Below are positions 43,518 to 52,601 of a stretch of 64,000 nt of DNA, piece after piece. A program made the position numbers and the translations under genes. The notes beneath the pieces were generated by a model. The model made no database searches, was not told the origin of the DNA, and saw nothing but the letters and a program-made list of their open reading frames with translations. The stretch is from Comamonas sp. 26 (GTDB taxonomy: Bacteria > Pseudomonadota > Gammaproteobacteria > Burkholderiales > Burkholderiaceae_C), in the NCBI RefSeq assembly GCF_002754475.1, contig NZ_PEFL01000001.1, positions 1,736,001-1,800,000 of the forward strand, written 5' to 3'. Positions within the stretch are counted from its first letter, which is position 1, and each line of letters starts with the position of its first letter.

Positions 43518-43740
43518 GATGACGCTCCCTGTTGCAGAACCACTTGCCGCAGAACCTGCGAGCTCACATTCTTTTGCATTTGAGCGATGTTGTATCAATT
43601 GAGTTGCATGGTGTGTAGACGCTCACGGCTTGCCCATTTCCTTGCTTGATACGGCTGGAGTGCGCTTGCATGAAGTGCAAAGAAGTCAATTTGTCGGTGC
43701 AGCTGTCATCTTTTGGTGATGTTGTGAACACACGAACAAC

Positions 43741-44988
43741 TTATCTATGAAGAGCGTTTTGATAAATGTGGGGGCTTGGAGAGGGGGAGGTCCAGCTGTC
43801 GATCATGTTGGCCCAGTCTTGCAGCATGGCTTTGCGTTGATCGCGGTATTCGGCCTTGTTGTAGACGGCGCGAACGCCTTTTTGCTCGTGGGCGAGGGTT
43901 TTCTCAATCCAGTCGGAGTTGTAGCCAGCTTCATGCAGGATGGTGGAGCCGGTGCGCCGCAAGTCGTGCGGGCCGAATTTGGCAAGCGCGTGGCCGTCTT
44001 TTTGCGCGTATTCCCAGCACAGGGTCATGACGCGGTTCAGCGTGGCTGAACTCATGGGCCTGTGGGTTTCGTAGCGGCTGGGGAAGACATAGTCCGAGCC
44101 GCCGGCAAACATTTTGAGCGCTGTCAGCAGGTCAATGGCCTGCTGGGCCAAAAAGACGATGTGAGGGCGGCGGGCCTTCATTCTTGCTGCTGGAATGGTG
44201 AGCGTGCCGTCGGTGAAGTTCACATCCGCCCATTTGGCATTGGTGAGCTCGCCTTTGCGCAGCAAGGTCAGCAGCAGCAGTTTGCAGGCCGCGCGAATGC
44301 TGGGCGTGGTGCCTACTTTCTCAAGGCCGCGGTAGAACAGCCCGATTTCTTCTTTGGAGAGGGCGCGGTCTTTGGGCTCGAAGGTGGCAATGGTGCTGGG
44401 TGCGACTTCTTCGGCAGGGTTGCTGACCTTCTGGCCGCGCTCGATGGCGTAGCGAAAGATCATCAGAATGATCTCGCGTGCGTGGATGGCGGTGGCTGGT
44501 GCGCCACGGGCCACGATGGCATCGGCCATGCTGCGCACGTCTTCGCCCGAGATCTCGCGTAGCTGGAGCTTGCCAAAGCGTGTCTGCACCTCGCGCTCAT
44601 AGACAGATCGGCGCATGTCGCGGGTGCTGTCTGCCATCTTGTGGCCCTTGAGCCATTTGATGCCCCATTCGCCCAAGGTGCCGGCCGACACCTCTCGGGC
44701 TTTGGTGCGAATCTTTTCACGCGCCGGGCTCACACCCTCTTGAACCAGCTTCTTGGCGAGCAGCTGTTTGGCGCGTGCCTCGGCAAGCGTGATTCCGCCG
44801 ATACCATACGCGCCGATGGTGAGCGTTTCCTGGCGATTGTTGATCTTATAGTTGTAGCGGAAACTTATTGTGCCGCTTGGGGTTACGGCCACATAGAGGC
44901 CATCGCGGTCGGTGACTTTGTAGAGCTTGCCGGTGGCTTTGAGTGAGCGGATTTTGGTGTCGGTGAGCACGGGATGGCCTCTTTTCAT
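43741..44988 (-). CDS. Tyrosine recombinase integrase, P4 type
   Basis: A 415-aa integrase with N-terminal arm-binding DUF4102 domain (about 1-90) and a catalytic domain with Arg244 (LLRKGELTN), Lys271, His341/Arg344 (HDLRRTGS), His367 (LAHEQKG) and nucleophile Tyr376. This family inserts islands into tRNA genes or guaA. Its start faces the guaA 3' end 290 bases away, so guaA is the likely target. Complete and apparently functional. Confidence 0.94.
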   Translation of the reverse strand: MKRGHPVLTDTKIRSLKATGKLYKVTDRDGLYVAVTPSGTISFRYNYKINNRQETLTIGAYGIGGITLAEARAKQLLAKKLVQEGVSPAREKIRTKAREVSAGTLGEWGIKWLKGHKMADSTRDMRRSVYEREVQTRFGKLQLREISGEDVRSMADAIVARGAPATAIHAREIILMIFRYAIERGQKVSNPAEEVAPSTIATFEPKDRALSKEEIGLFYRGLEKVGTTPSIRAACKLLLLTLLRKGELTNAKWADVNFTDGTLTIPAARMKARRPHIVFLAQQAIDLLTALKMFAGGSDYVFPSRYETHRPMSSATLNRVMTLCWEYAQKDGHALAKFGPHDLRRTGSTILHEAGYNSDWIEKTLAHEQKGVRAVYNKAEYRDQRKAMLQDWANMIDSWTSPSPSPHIYQNALHR

Positions 44989-44996
44989 GCTGGCGA

Positions 44997-45151
44997 TACC
45001 ATGCGCAAAAAAAGTCCATTTTCAGGCATGGTATCTTCATTGAAATCAATGACTTAGATGAATTCCGTACCATGCGCTCCTGATAAAGCGATTGAATGGT
45101 ATCGGTGAGGCGGATGGTATGAGGCCGGTGCCGTACCATGCAAAGTACCAA
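44997..45151. repeat. Array of TACCATGC/ATGGTAT motifs between integrase and guaA
   Basis: TACCATGC-type sites at 44997-45006, 45068-45077 and 45134-45141, an inverted form GCATGGTA at 45026-45033, and partial forms ATGGTAT at about 45097-45102, 45114-45120 and TACCA at 45146-45150. Placement next to the integrase start and attachment end suggests integrase arm-type or excisionase sites. Confidence 0.65.
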
Positions 45152-45211
45152 TAAATCTCGTCGACTCCATGCGACCGGCTAGTTCCGGATAAAGCCCAAC
45201 CAAAATGAAAA

Positions 45212-45233
45212 AAGCCCGCGAAATCGCGGGCTT
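45212..45233 (-). terminator. Terminator of guaA
   Basis: Stem AAGCCCGCG/CGCGGGCTT with loop AAAT; the minus strand ends in a T tract (A6 on plus). Confidence 0.85.
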
Positions 45234-45280
45234 ACATGAGAAAAAAGTCTAAAGGTCGCGAGTTGCTTCGCGACGTGCTT

Positions 45281-46897
45281 TTATTCCCACTCGATGGTCG
45301 CTGGAGGCTTGGTGCTCACATCGTAAGTTACGCGGTTGATGCCTCGTACTTCGTTGATGATGCGGCCGGACACCTTCTTGAGCAGGCCGTAAGGCAGCTC
45401 AGCCCAGTCGGCAGTCATGAAGTCGCTGGTGACCACGGCGCGCAGTGCCACGACGTAGTCGTAGGTGCGGCCGTCGCCCATCACGCCCACGCTCTTGACG
45501 GGCAGGAACACGGTGAACGCCTGGCTGGTCAGTTCGTACCAGCTCTTGCCAGTGGCTTCGTCGATCCAGTTGTTCAGCTCTTCGATGAAGATGGCGTCGG
45601 CACGGCGCAGCAGGTCGGCGTATTCCTTCTTCACTTCACCCAGAATGCGCACGCCCAGGCCTGGGCCGGGGAAGGGGTGGCGGTAGACCATGCCACGGGG
45701 CAGGCCCAGGGCCACACCCAGTTCGCGCACTTCGTCCTTGAACAAGTCGCGCAGGGGTTCCAGCAGCTTCAGGCCCAGTTGCTCAGGCAGGCCACCCACG
45801 TTGTGGTGGCTCTTGATGACCACAGCTTTCTTGGATTTAGCACCGCCGGATTCGATCACGTCGGGGTAAATCGTGCCCTGGGCCAGGAAGGTTGCGCCCT
45901 TGCTGCCGGCGTTGGCCGCCTTGAGCTTGGAGGCTTCGGCCTTGAACACATCGACAAACAGGCCGCCGATGATCTTGCGCTTGGCTTCGGGCTCGTTCAC
46001 GCCGGCCAGCTTGCCCAGGAACAGGTCGGCAGCATCGACGCGGATGACCTTGGCGTGCAGCTTGCCTTCAAACATATCCATGACCGCATCGCCTTCGTTC
46101 AGGCGCAGCAGGCCGTGATCGACGAACACGCAGGTCAGCTGGTCGCCAATGGCGCGGTGGATCAGCGCCGCTGCGACGGAGGAATCCACGCCACCGGACA
46201 GGCCCAGAATCACTTCTTCGTCACCCACTTGCTCGCGGATCTTGGCAACGGCTTCTTCGATGTAGTCACCCATGATCCAGTCGGCTTGCGTGCCGCAGAT
46301 GTCTTTGACAAAGCGGTTGAGCATGGCTGCGCCCTGCACAGTGTGCGTGACTTCGGGGTGGAACTGCACGGCGTAGTAGCTGCGTGCTTCGTCGGCCATG
46401 CCGGCGATGGGGCACGATGGTGTGGATGCCATGACCTTGAAGCCGGGTGGCAGCTCGGTGACCTTGTCGCCGTGGCTCATCCAGACCTTGAGCATGCCGT
46501 GACCTTCAGCCGTCGCGAAGTCTTCAATACCTTCCAGCAGCTTGGTGTGGCCATGGGCGCGCACTTCTGCGTAGCCGAATTCGCGGGTGTTGGAGCCTTC
46601 GACCTTGCCGCCCAGCTGGGTGGCCATGGTCTGCATACCGTAGCAAATGCCCAGCACGGGCAGGTTCAGCTCGAACACGGCGTCAGGCGCGCGGTCGTCC
46701 ACTTCGTAGACCGAAGCGTGGCTGCCGGACAGGATAATGCCCTTGAGCTTGCCGTCGGCGGCGAATTCGCGCACCCAGTCGCTGCTCACATCGCAGGGAT
46801 GCACTTCGCAGTACACATTGGCTTCGCGCACGCGGCGGGCAATCAGTTGGGTGACTTGCGAGCCGAAGTCCAGAATGAGAATCTTGTCGTGTTGCAT
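45281..46897 (-). CDS. guaA: GMP synthase (glutamine-hydrolysing)
   Basis: A 538-aa enzyme making GMP from XMP. Start ATG 46897 gives the standard [14 protein letters not shown]. Glutaminase domain: nucleophile Cys in LGICYGMQ, His/Glu in [11 protein letters not shown] pyrophosphatase domain: P-loop GLSGGVDSS. The C-terminal dimerisation domain ends TIEWE. Full length despite the island end inside its 3' codons. Confidence 0.96.
   Translation of the reverse strand: MQHDKILILDFGSQVTQLIARRVREANVYCEVHPCDVSSDWVREFAADGKLKGIILSGSHASVYEVDDRAPDAVFELNLPVLGICYGMQTMATQLGGKVEGSNTREFGYAEVRAHGHTKLLEGIEDFATAEGHGMLKVWMSHGDKVTELPPGFKVMASTPSCPIAGMADEARSYYAVQFHPEVTHTVQGAAMLNRFVKDICGTQADWIMGDYIEEAVAKIREQVGDEEVILGLSGGVDSSVAAALIHRAIGDQLTCVFVDHGLLRLNEGDAVMDMFEGKLHAKVIRVDAADLFLGKLAGVNEPEAKRKIIGGLFVDVFKAEASKLKAANAGSKGATFLAQGTIYPDVIESGGAKSKKAVVIKSHHNVGGLPEQLGLKLLEPLRDLFKDEVRELGVALGLPRGMVYRHPFPGPGLGVRILGEVKKEYADLLRRADAIFIEELNNWIDEATGKSWYELTSQAFTVFLPVKSVGVMGDGRTYDYVVALRAVVTSDFMTADWAELPYGLLKKVSGRIINEVRGINRVTYDVSTKPPATIEWE
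45285..45298. repeat. Candidate right attachment core inside guaA 3' end
   Basis: TCCCACTCGATGGT covers the codons for T-I-E-W at the guaA C-terminus and is repeated at 14420-14433. Islands with P4-type integrases commonly insert here and restore the guaA end. Confidence 0.6.
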
Positions 46898-46929
46898 GGT
46901 ATTCAAGGGCAAGAGGGTGACAAAAGGGA

Positions 46930-47370
46930 TCAGAAATTTTCCGGTGCCAGCAACTGCACGCCGCTTTTGCGGGCAGCAGCCATCTGGGCTGAGTCGAAAG
47001 TGGCTAAGGGCAGGCGCAGCGACTGCGCCAGCCACAGATAAGCGGCGTCGTAGGTGGGCAGGCCGGTGACCAGTGCTACATCCAGCACCGCTTTGTGCTG
47101 GGCGGGGGCCAGGTCGTGCAGCTCTACGCGGTGGCGAATGGCTTCCAGTACGCCCCACAGGCCTTCAACCGAGCTTTGCGGGATGCGGCCATTATTCACG
47201 CCCGAGGCAATCAGGTTGCCGCATTCCCACTGCCAGACGTTGGGGGAATGAGGATCCACTTCATCGCGGCGGATGCGGGTGTAGAGGCGCTGGGTGTGAA
47301 CGCTAGCGTCATCAGGCAGCAGCCAGGCAGCGGTGACGGATGCATCAAGAATGAAAGCGCTGGCGCTCAT
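46930..47370 (-). CDS. vapC: PIN-domain toxin (VapC type)
   Basis: A 146-aa PIN ribonuclease. Acidic residues expected for metal binding are visible: Asp in [12 protein letters not shown], Glu in WQWECGNLI, Asp in YDAAYLWLA, Asp in [11 protein letters not shown] 47370 overlaps the antitoxin stop by four bases. The typical target is tRNA or rRNA (family knowledge). It sits between guaA and guaB, unlike the usual adjacency. Confidence 0.88.
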   Translation of the reverse strand: MSASAFILDASVTAAWLLPDDASVHTQRLYTRIRRDEVDPHSPNVWQWECGNLIASGVNNGRIPQSSVEGLWGVLEAIRHRVELHDLAPAQHKAVLDVALVTGLPTYDAAYLWLAQSLRLPLATFDSAQMAAARKSGVQLLAPENF

Positions 47371-47627
47371 GCCTGACACCGGCCGGTGTGACGCAGACTT
47401 GCTACGGAATCAGTAGCTGCTTGCGCTTTGACTGTCTTCTGTAGAGCCGAAATCTGTTCTAACTCGCGGGCGATCTGCTCATCGGTAATGACGGGCTTGC
47501 GGCGTACGGGCAGCATGCGCACGACTTCTTTGCCGTGACGCGTGATGCGCACTTCCTCGCCTTGCTCGACCATTTCGATCAGGGCGGAGAACCGTGTTTT
47601 CGCTTCGTAGATGCCGACGGATTGCAT
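47367..47627 (-). CDS. Phd/YefM-type antitoxin
   Basis: An 86-aa antitoxin: MQSVGIYEAKTRFSALIEMV then GEEVRITRHGKEVVRMLPV is the Phd/YefM DNA-binding domain; the C-terminal helix (about 50-80) would neutralise the PIN toxin. Upstream (47665-47715) lie repeated GACCAGA/TCTGGTC-like elements, probable operators for autoregulation. Confidence 0.88.
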   Translation of the reverse strand: MQSVGIYEAKTRFSALIEMVEQGEEVRITRHGKEVVRMLPVRRKPVITDEQIARELEQISALQKTVKAQAATDSVASLRHTGRCQA

Positions 47628-47654
47628 GGAGTGGAAATTGAAAAGTCTGGGCCG

Positions 47655-47715
47655 ATATTTGAATCAGACCAGATTTTAACACTCTGACTAGAAATAAAAA
47701 TTCTGGTCAAAATGT
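47655..47715. promoter_or_regulatory. Operator-like repeats upstream of the toxin-antitoxin pair
   Basis: ATCAGACCAGATTTT and AAATTCTGGTCAAAAT contain inverted GACCAGA / TCTGGTC elements around AT-rich promoter DNA. Confidence 0.55.
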
Positions 47716-47918
47716 TGTGGGTAAGGTGAGCGCTGCGTCAGTGCAAGGTAGTGCGGGGTAAGGTCTGACAGGTATGTAGTAAGCAGTAAGGGGCTGAATA
47801 GTCAGGTGGTTTTAGCACCAGCGTTGCCCGCCACGCTTTACATGAGAGACCAGCTTGTTTTCGACCTCCTGGCCTCACCGAGGTCTTTGCACTCGCCCGC
47901 AGCGCTCAAAAACTCAAT

Positions 47919-48371
47919 CTAAATCTCGATCTGCCAGTTGGCCGCTTGAACGGTAACATTCACTTCGCGAATCTTGCGCGACAAATCATCGGCCTGCTTT
48001 TGCAGGTTGGCTACATCGATTTGGGCAATCCATTTGATTTCGCGCTGGCTGTAGCGGTCTACGTCTTTGTGGGTGGCCGCGATGGTGGCGGTCAACAGTG
48101 AATGCCGCGCAATCAAGGTATCGCGCAGTGCTAGTACATCGGCAAGCAGGCGGCCATCTGCCAGTCGGGTGGATTCGTTGGCGGTGTTGATGGTGCGCAC
48201 CAGTTTTTGCTGTTCTTCAAGCGCTGACGTTGCTTCGGCCAGCAAGTCTTCCACTTTTTCCTTGGGCGTTTCGCCCTCTTGCACGATGGCATTGCGGTTG
48301 ATGCGCTCGCGCAGCGAGGCCAGCTTTTTATTCAGATCGGCTCTGAGCAACAAGGCTTCGGCAAGTTTCAT
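47919..48371 (-). CDS. DIP1984 (septicolysin-like) family protein
   Basis: A 150-aa helical protein: MKLAEALLLRADLNKKLASLRERI, RNAIVQEGE, NTANESTRLADGRLLADVLALRD, YSQREIKWIAQIDV match the DIP1984 family. No signal peptide. The function is unknown; some members are called septicolysin without proof. It lies between the guaB terminator and the toxin-antitoxin pair. Confidence 0.85.
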   Translation of the reverse strand: MKLAEALLLRADLNKKLASLRERINRNAIVQEGETPKEKVEDLLAEATSALEEQQKLVRTINTANESTRLADGRLLADVLALRDTLIARHSLLTATIAATHKDVDRYSQREIKWIAQIDVANLQKQADDLSRKIREVNVTVQAANWQIEI

Positions 48372-48390
48372 TGTGCCTCCTTAAAAAACA

Positions 48391-48421
48391 ATAGCAGGGT
48401 AGGCAATGCCGACCCTGCTAT
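48391..48421 (-). terminator. Terminator of guaB
   Basis: 14-bp stem ATAGCAGGGTAGGC / GCCGACCCTGCTAT (one mismatch) with loop AAT; on minus followed by a T6 tract. Confidence 0.88.
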
Positions 48422-48439
48422 GACTTGTCAACCGATCAA

Positions 48440-49984
<1,545 letters not shown>

Positions 49985-50013
49985 CTAACCACTGCCCAAG
50001 ACTTATTGACTCC

Positions 50014-50532
50014 ATGAATATCACCAAGATCGCTTTGTTTGCTGCCATTAGCTGCTGCTCGGTTTCCGCTATGGCCCAGTGGCAATGGATTGATGGACAG
50101 GGTCGCAAAGTGTTCAGCGACAGGGCGCCACCCGCCGAAATTCCTGCCAAGAATGTGCTTCGCAGCCCCAGTGGTGCATCTTTGTCTAAAGCGACTGCTG
50201 CAGCTGAAGCGGCACCTGCTCCATCAGTGCTTGCCAAGCCTGCGGCCGATAAAGGCGTAGACAAGGGCCTTGAAGAGCAAAAGCGCAAACAGGAAGAGCA
50301 GGAAGCGGCCAAGGCTCAAGCAGAAAAAGTCAAAAAGCAAAAGGCACGCGTTGAGAACTGCAACCGTGCCAAGCAGGCCAAGGCGACGCTGACGTCGGGG
50401 CGCATGCTTTCAAACGTCAATGCGAATGGCGAACGTGGGTTCATGGATGAAGCATCGCGTGAAACTGAGGTCAAGCGTGCTGATTCTGTGATCGCTTCTG
50501 AATGCGGGCCCGCGCCAGAGAGCGATCAGTAA
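50014..50532 (+). CDS. DUF4124 periplasmic protein
   Basis: A 172-aa protein with a signal peptide (1-21, SAMA-QW) and a DUF4124 domain (QWQWIDGQGRKVFSDRAPP). A long Ala/Lys/Glu/Gln coiled coil (about 85-125) follows, then two cysteines (ENCNRAKQ; ASECGPAP). Start ATG 50014 is the family start. Role unknown; common in Comamonadaceae. Confidence 0.85.
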   Translation: MNITKIALFAAISCCSVSAMAQWQWIDGQGRKVFSDRAPPAEIPAKNVLRSPSGASLSKATAAAEAAPAPSVLAKPAADKGVDKGLEEQKRKQEEQEAAKAQAEKVKKQKARVENCNRAKQAKATLTSGRMLSNVNANGERGFMDEASRETEVKRADSVIASECGPAPESDQ

Positions 50533-50552
50533 GTTTCGAGAGATGCAATGCA

Positions 50553-50585
50553 AGAAGCGCCTGTTGAAGGCGCTTCTTTTTTTGT
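50553..50585 (+). terminator. Terminator after DUF4124 gene
   Basis: 9-bp stem AGAAGCGCC/GGCGCTTCT with loop TGTTGAA and T7. Confidence 0.88.
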
Positions 50586-50594
50586 AGCTATTAC

Positions 50595-50948
50595 CTAATA
50601 CCCAGCCTTGGCTCCGGGCCTCTGACGCTTGAAAAGACCGCTGCTGCGTGCACCTTGGCGTGCAAAGCGTTCACGGCGCGCAACTTTGGGGTCCACTGTC
50701 AGAGGGCGGTAGATTTCAAGGCGGTCGCCGTGTTTCAGCAATTGTTCGGCACGCGCGGTCTTTCCCCAGATGCCGATCATGGCCGGGGCGAGTTGATCAA
50801 GGTTTACTGCCAGCTCAGGCAATTTGGCGGCTTCAGCCAAGGCTTGTGCCACAGTGCTGCCCGCAGGCAGTTGCAGGCTGGCTTCATGCGTGGTGCCTGC
50901 TTTGGGGGATGTGCAGATGGTGATCTGCAAATGGGCCAGCTCAGCCAT
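50595..50948 (-). CDS. rnfH: RnfH family protein
   Basis: A 117-aa ubiquitin-like-fold protein: ITICTSPKAGTTHEASLQLP, AMIGIWGKTA and HGDRLEIYRPLTVDPKVARRERF are the RnfH signature. Linked to smpB-ratA in most beta/gammaproteobacteria, as here. It overlaps ratA by eight bases. Confidence 0.93.
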   Translation of the reverse strand: MAELAHLQITICTSPKAGTTHEASLQLPAGSTVAQALAEAAKLPELAVNLDQLAPAMIGIWGKTARAEQLLKHGDRLEIYRPLTVDPKVARRERFARQGARSSGLFKRQRPGAKAGY

Positions 50949-51393
50949 AGACTTGCTCGGCGCGTTTGATGAACGCGTCGACCATGGAGCCAGCGATGCG
51001 ATCGAACACGGGGCCGATGATGGCGGCGACTGCGGCGTTGTCGAAACCGTAGTCCAGTTGCAGCTCTACCTTGCAGGCGCGCTGGGAGCCGTCGCCGACG
51101 GGGTGAAAGCGCCACTGGCCTTCAAGACGGGAGAAAGGACCTTTGACCAGTCGCATGGCAACCTGTTTGCCACCGCTGTCCATGGTACTGTTCGTGTTGC
51201 GCGTCACAAAAGATTTGCGTAGTCCGCTGAACGAGATGCCGACCTCGGCGGTCATGCCTGTGGAGTCCTGTTCCACAACCTTGGCATGATCGCACCAGGG
51301 CAGAAAATCGGCATAGTGGGCCACGTCCGTCACGAGGGCAAACATTTCTTCGGGGCTGTACCAGATCAGGACGGACTTGTTGACGTTTTTCAT
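50941..51393 (-). CDS. ratA: RatA-type START-domain protein
   Basis: A 150-aa START-like protein (ribosome association toxin or coenzyme Q-binding Coq10 type). Start ATG 51393 gives MKNVNKSVLIWYSPEEMFALV. Core PWCDHAKVVEQ, VGISFSGLRKSFVTRN and DRIAGSMVDAFIKRAEQVYG are conserved. The E. coli member impairs 70S assembly; the Coq10-like role is also possible. Confidence 0.9.
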   Translation of the reverse strand: MKNVNKSVLIWYSPEEMFALVTDVAHYADFLPWCDHAKVVEQDSTGMTAEVGISFSGLRKSFVTRNTNSTMDSGGKQVAMRLVKGPFSRLEGQWRFHPVGDGSQRACKVELQLDYGFDNAAVAAIIGPVFDRIAGSMVDAFIKRAEQVYG

Positions 51394-51552
51394 GAACAAA
51401 GAACAATCAGCATGGTGCAAGAGCAGGGAATTGGCGGTCGCCAATGTCCTCAGTGAGTCCATGCGAAACTAAAATCATCGCTCAGAGGCGAGACGGCAAT
51501 CCAGTATTGTAGGGAGAGCTTTCATCTCCGGTCTGCCTGCAACTAATATTCC

Positions 51553-52026
51553 ATGGCCAAGAAACCAGAAACATCGTCGCGCATTGCCGACAATAAAAAA
51601 GCAGCATTCAACTATTTCTTCGAGGAACGTCACGAGGCAGGAGTTGTCCTGCACGGCTGGGAAGTGAAGGCCTTGCGCGAAGGCAAGGTTCAGCTGACCG
51701 ACGGCTATGTCCTCATCAAAGAGGGAGAGATGTACCTGCTGGGCTGCCAGATCAATCCGCTTAAAACGGCATCGACTCACGTCAATCCAGATAGCGCTCG
51801 CATTAAAAAGCTGCTGCTCAAAAAAGCGGATATCGAGCGCTTGACCATTAAAGTGGAGCAAAAAGGCTACACGCTGGTGCCCATCAACCTGCACTGGAAA
51901 AATGGTTATGTGAAGTGCGACATTGCGCTTGCCAAGGGCAAGGCAGAGCACGACAAGCGGGATGTGATCAAGGATCGCGAAGGCAAGCGCGAGGTTGAGC
52001 GCGCCTTGAAGAGCCGCAACCGTTGA
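51553..52026 (+). CDS. smpB: SsrA-binding protein
   Basis: A 157-aa tmRNA partner for rescue of stalled ribosomes. Conserved start IADNKKAAFNYFFEERHEAG, VLHGWEVKALREGKVQLTDGYV, and the C-terminal KREVERALKSRNR tail. Divergent from ratA-rnfH, the standard layout. Confidence 0.96.
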   Translation: MAKKPETSSRIADNKKAAFNYFFEERHEAGVVLHGWEVKALREGKVQLTDGYVLIKEGEMYLLGCQINPLKTASTHVNPDSARIKKLLLKKADIERLTIKVEQKGYTLVPINLHWKNGYVKCDIALAKGKAEHDKRDVIKDREGKREVERALKSRNR

Positions 52027-52098
52027 TGAAATATCAGCGCCTGCTCAACCGGATGAGGTCGGGCGATGATCACCTTCGCGATTTCATCGTCTCCCCGT

Positions 52099-52392
52099 TC
52101 AGGGGTTTGCGCCGTAGCGAGTCTTGAAATCAAATTCGAGTCGTTCGCAGTCCTGTGAGGACTTGAATTCATTCGTCTTGCGCTCCGCCTCAGGCTTGGC
52201 CGTCTGCTTCCAGCAGATTTTGATGGTTTCGTTGTCCGTCCAGCGCTGTGTGCTTTCTGGATCATCCATGAACTGGCCGACCAGCATCAGTGCGCCAAAA
52301 ATGACGACGGGCAGGGCAATCATCCAGACCACAATGCGGTTTTTGGCGGGGGCGGCGGGCTTGCCGGCTTCGGTTTGGGGTGTATCGCTCAT
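52099..52392 (-). CDS. Small single-span membrane protein
   Basis: A 97-aa protein with a polar N-terminus, a transmembrane helix (about 21-41, VVWMIALPVVIFGALMLVGQF) and a soluble C-terminal part with two cysteines (IKICWKQT, SQDCERLEF). ATG 52392 has AGGA-like sequence. It is transcribed against smpB. Unknown function. Confidence 0.75.
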   Translation of the reverse strand: MSDTPQTEAGKPAAPAKNRIVVWMIALPVVIFGALMLVGQFMDDPESTQRWTDNETIKICWKQTAKPEAERKTNEFKSSQDCERLEFDFKTRYGANP

Positions 52393-52601
52393 ATGAAGGA
52401 CTGATTATCCGCAAGCCGATGATGGCGGGATTAATGCAGCGCATGAAAAGTGCTGATTTGCCATAACGGCACACCGTCGCGCGGGACTGTAGTCGCAAAC
52501 CTATAATGTTCGGCTGATTTGCCTGTGCGTGCAGCACTTGAAAAGTTGCACCGGGCCGTACTGATCGCAGGCGTCATGCAGGCGTCTTCATACAAAACAC
52601 C

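Noticed and set aside
45236..47041. Long plus-strand open frame (601 codons) over guaA
   Set aside because: It is the antisense shadow of guaA; composition (His/Val/Asp-rich) and lack of motifs show it is not a gene.
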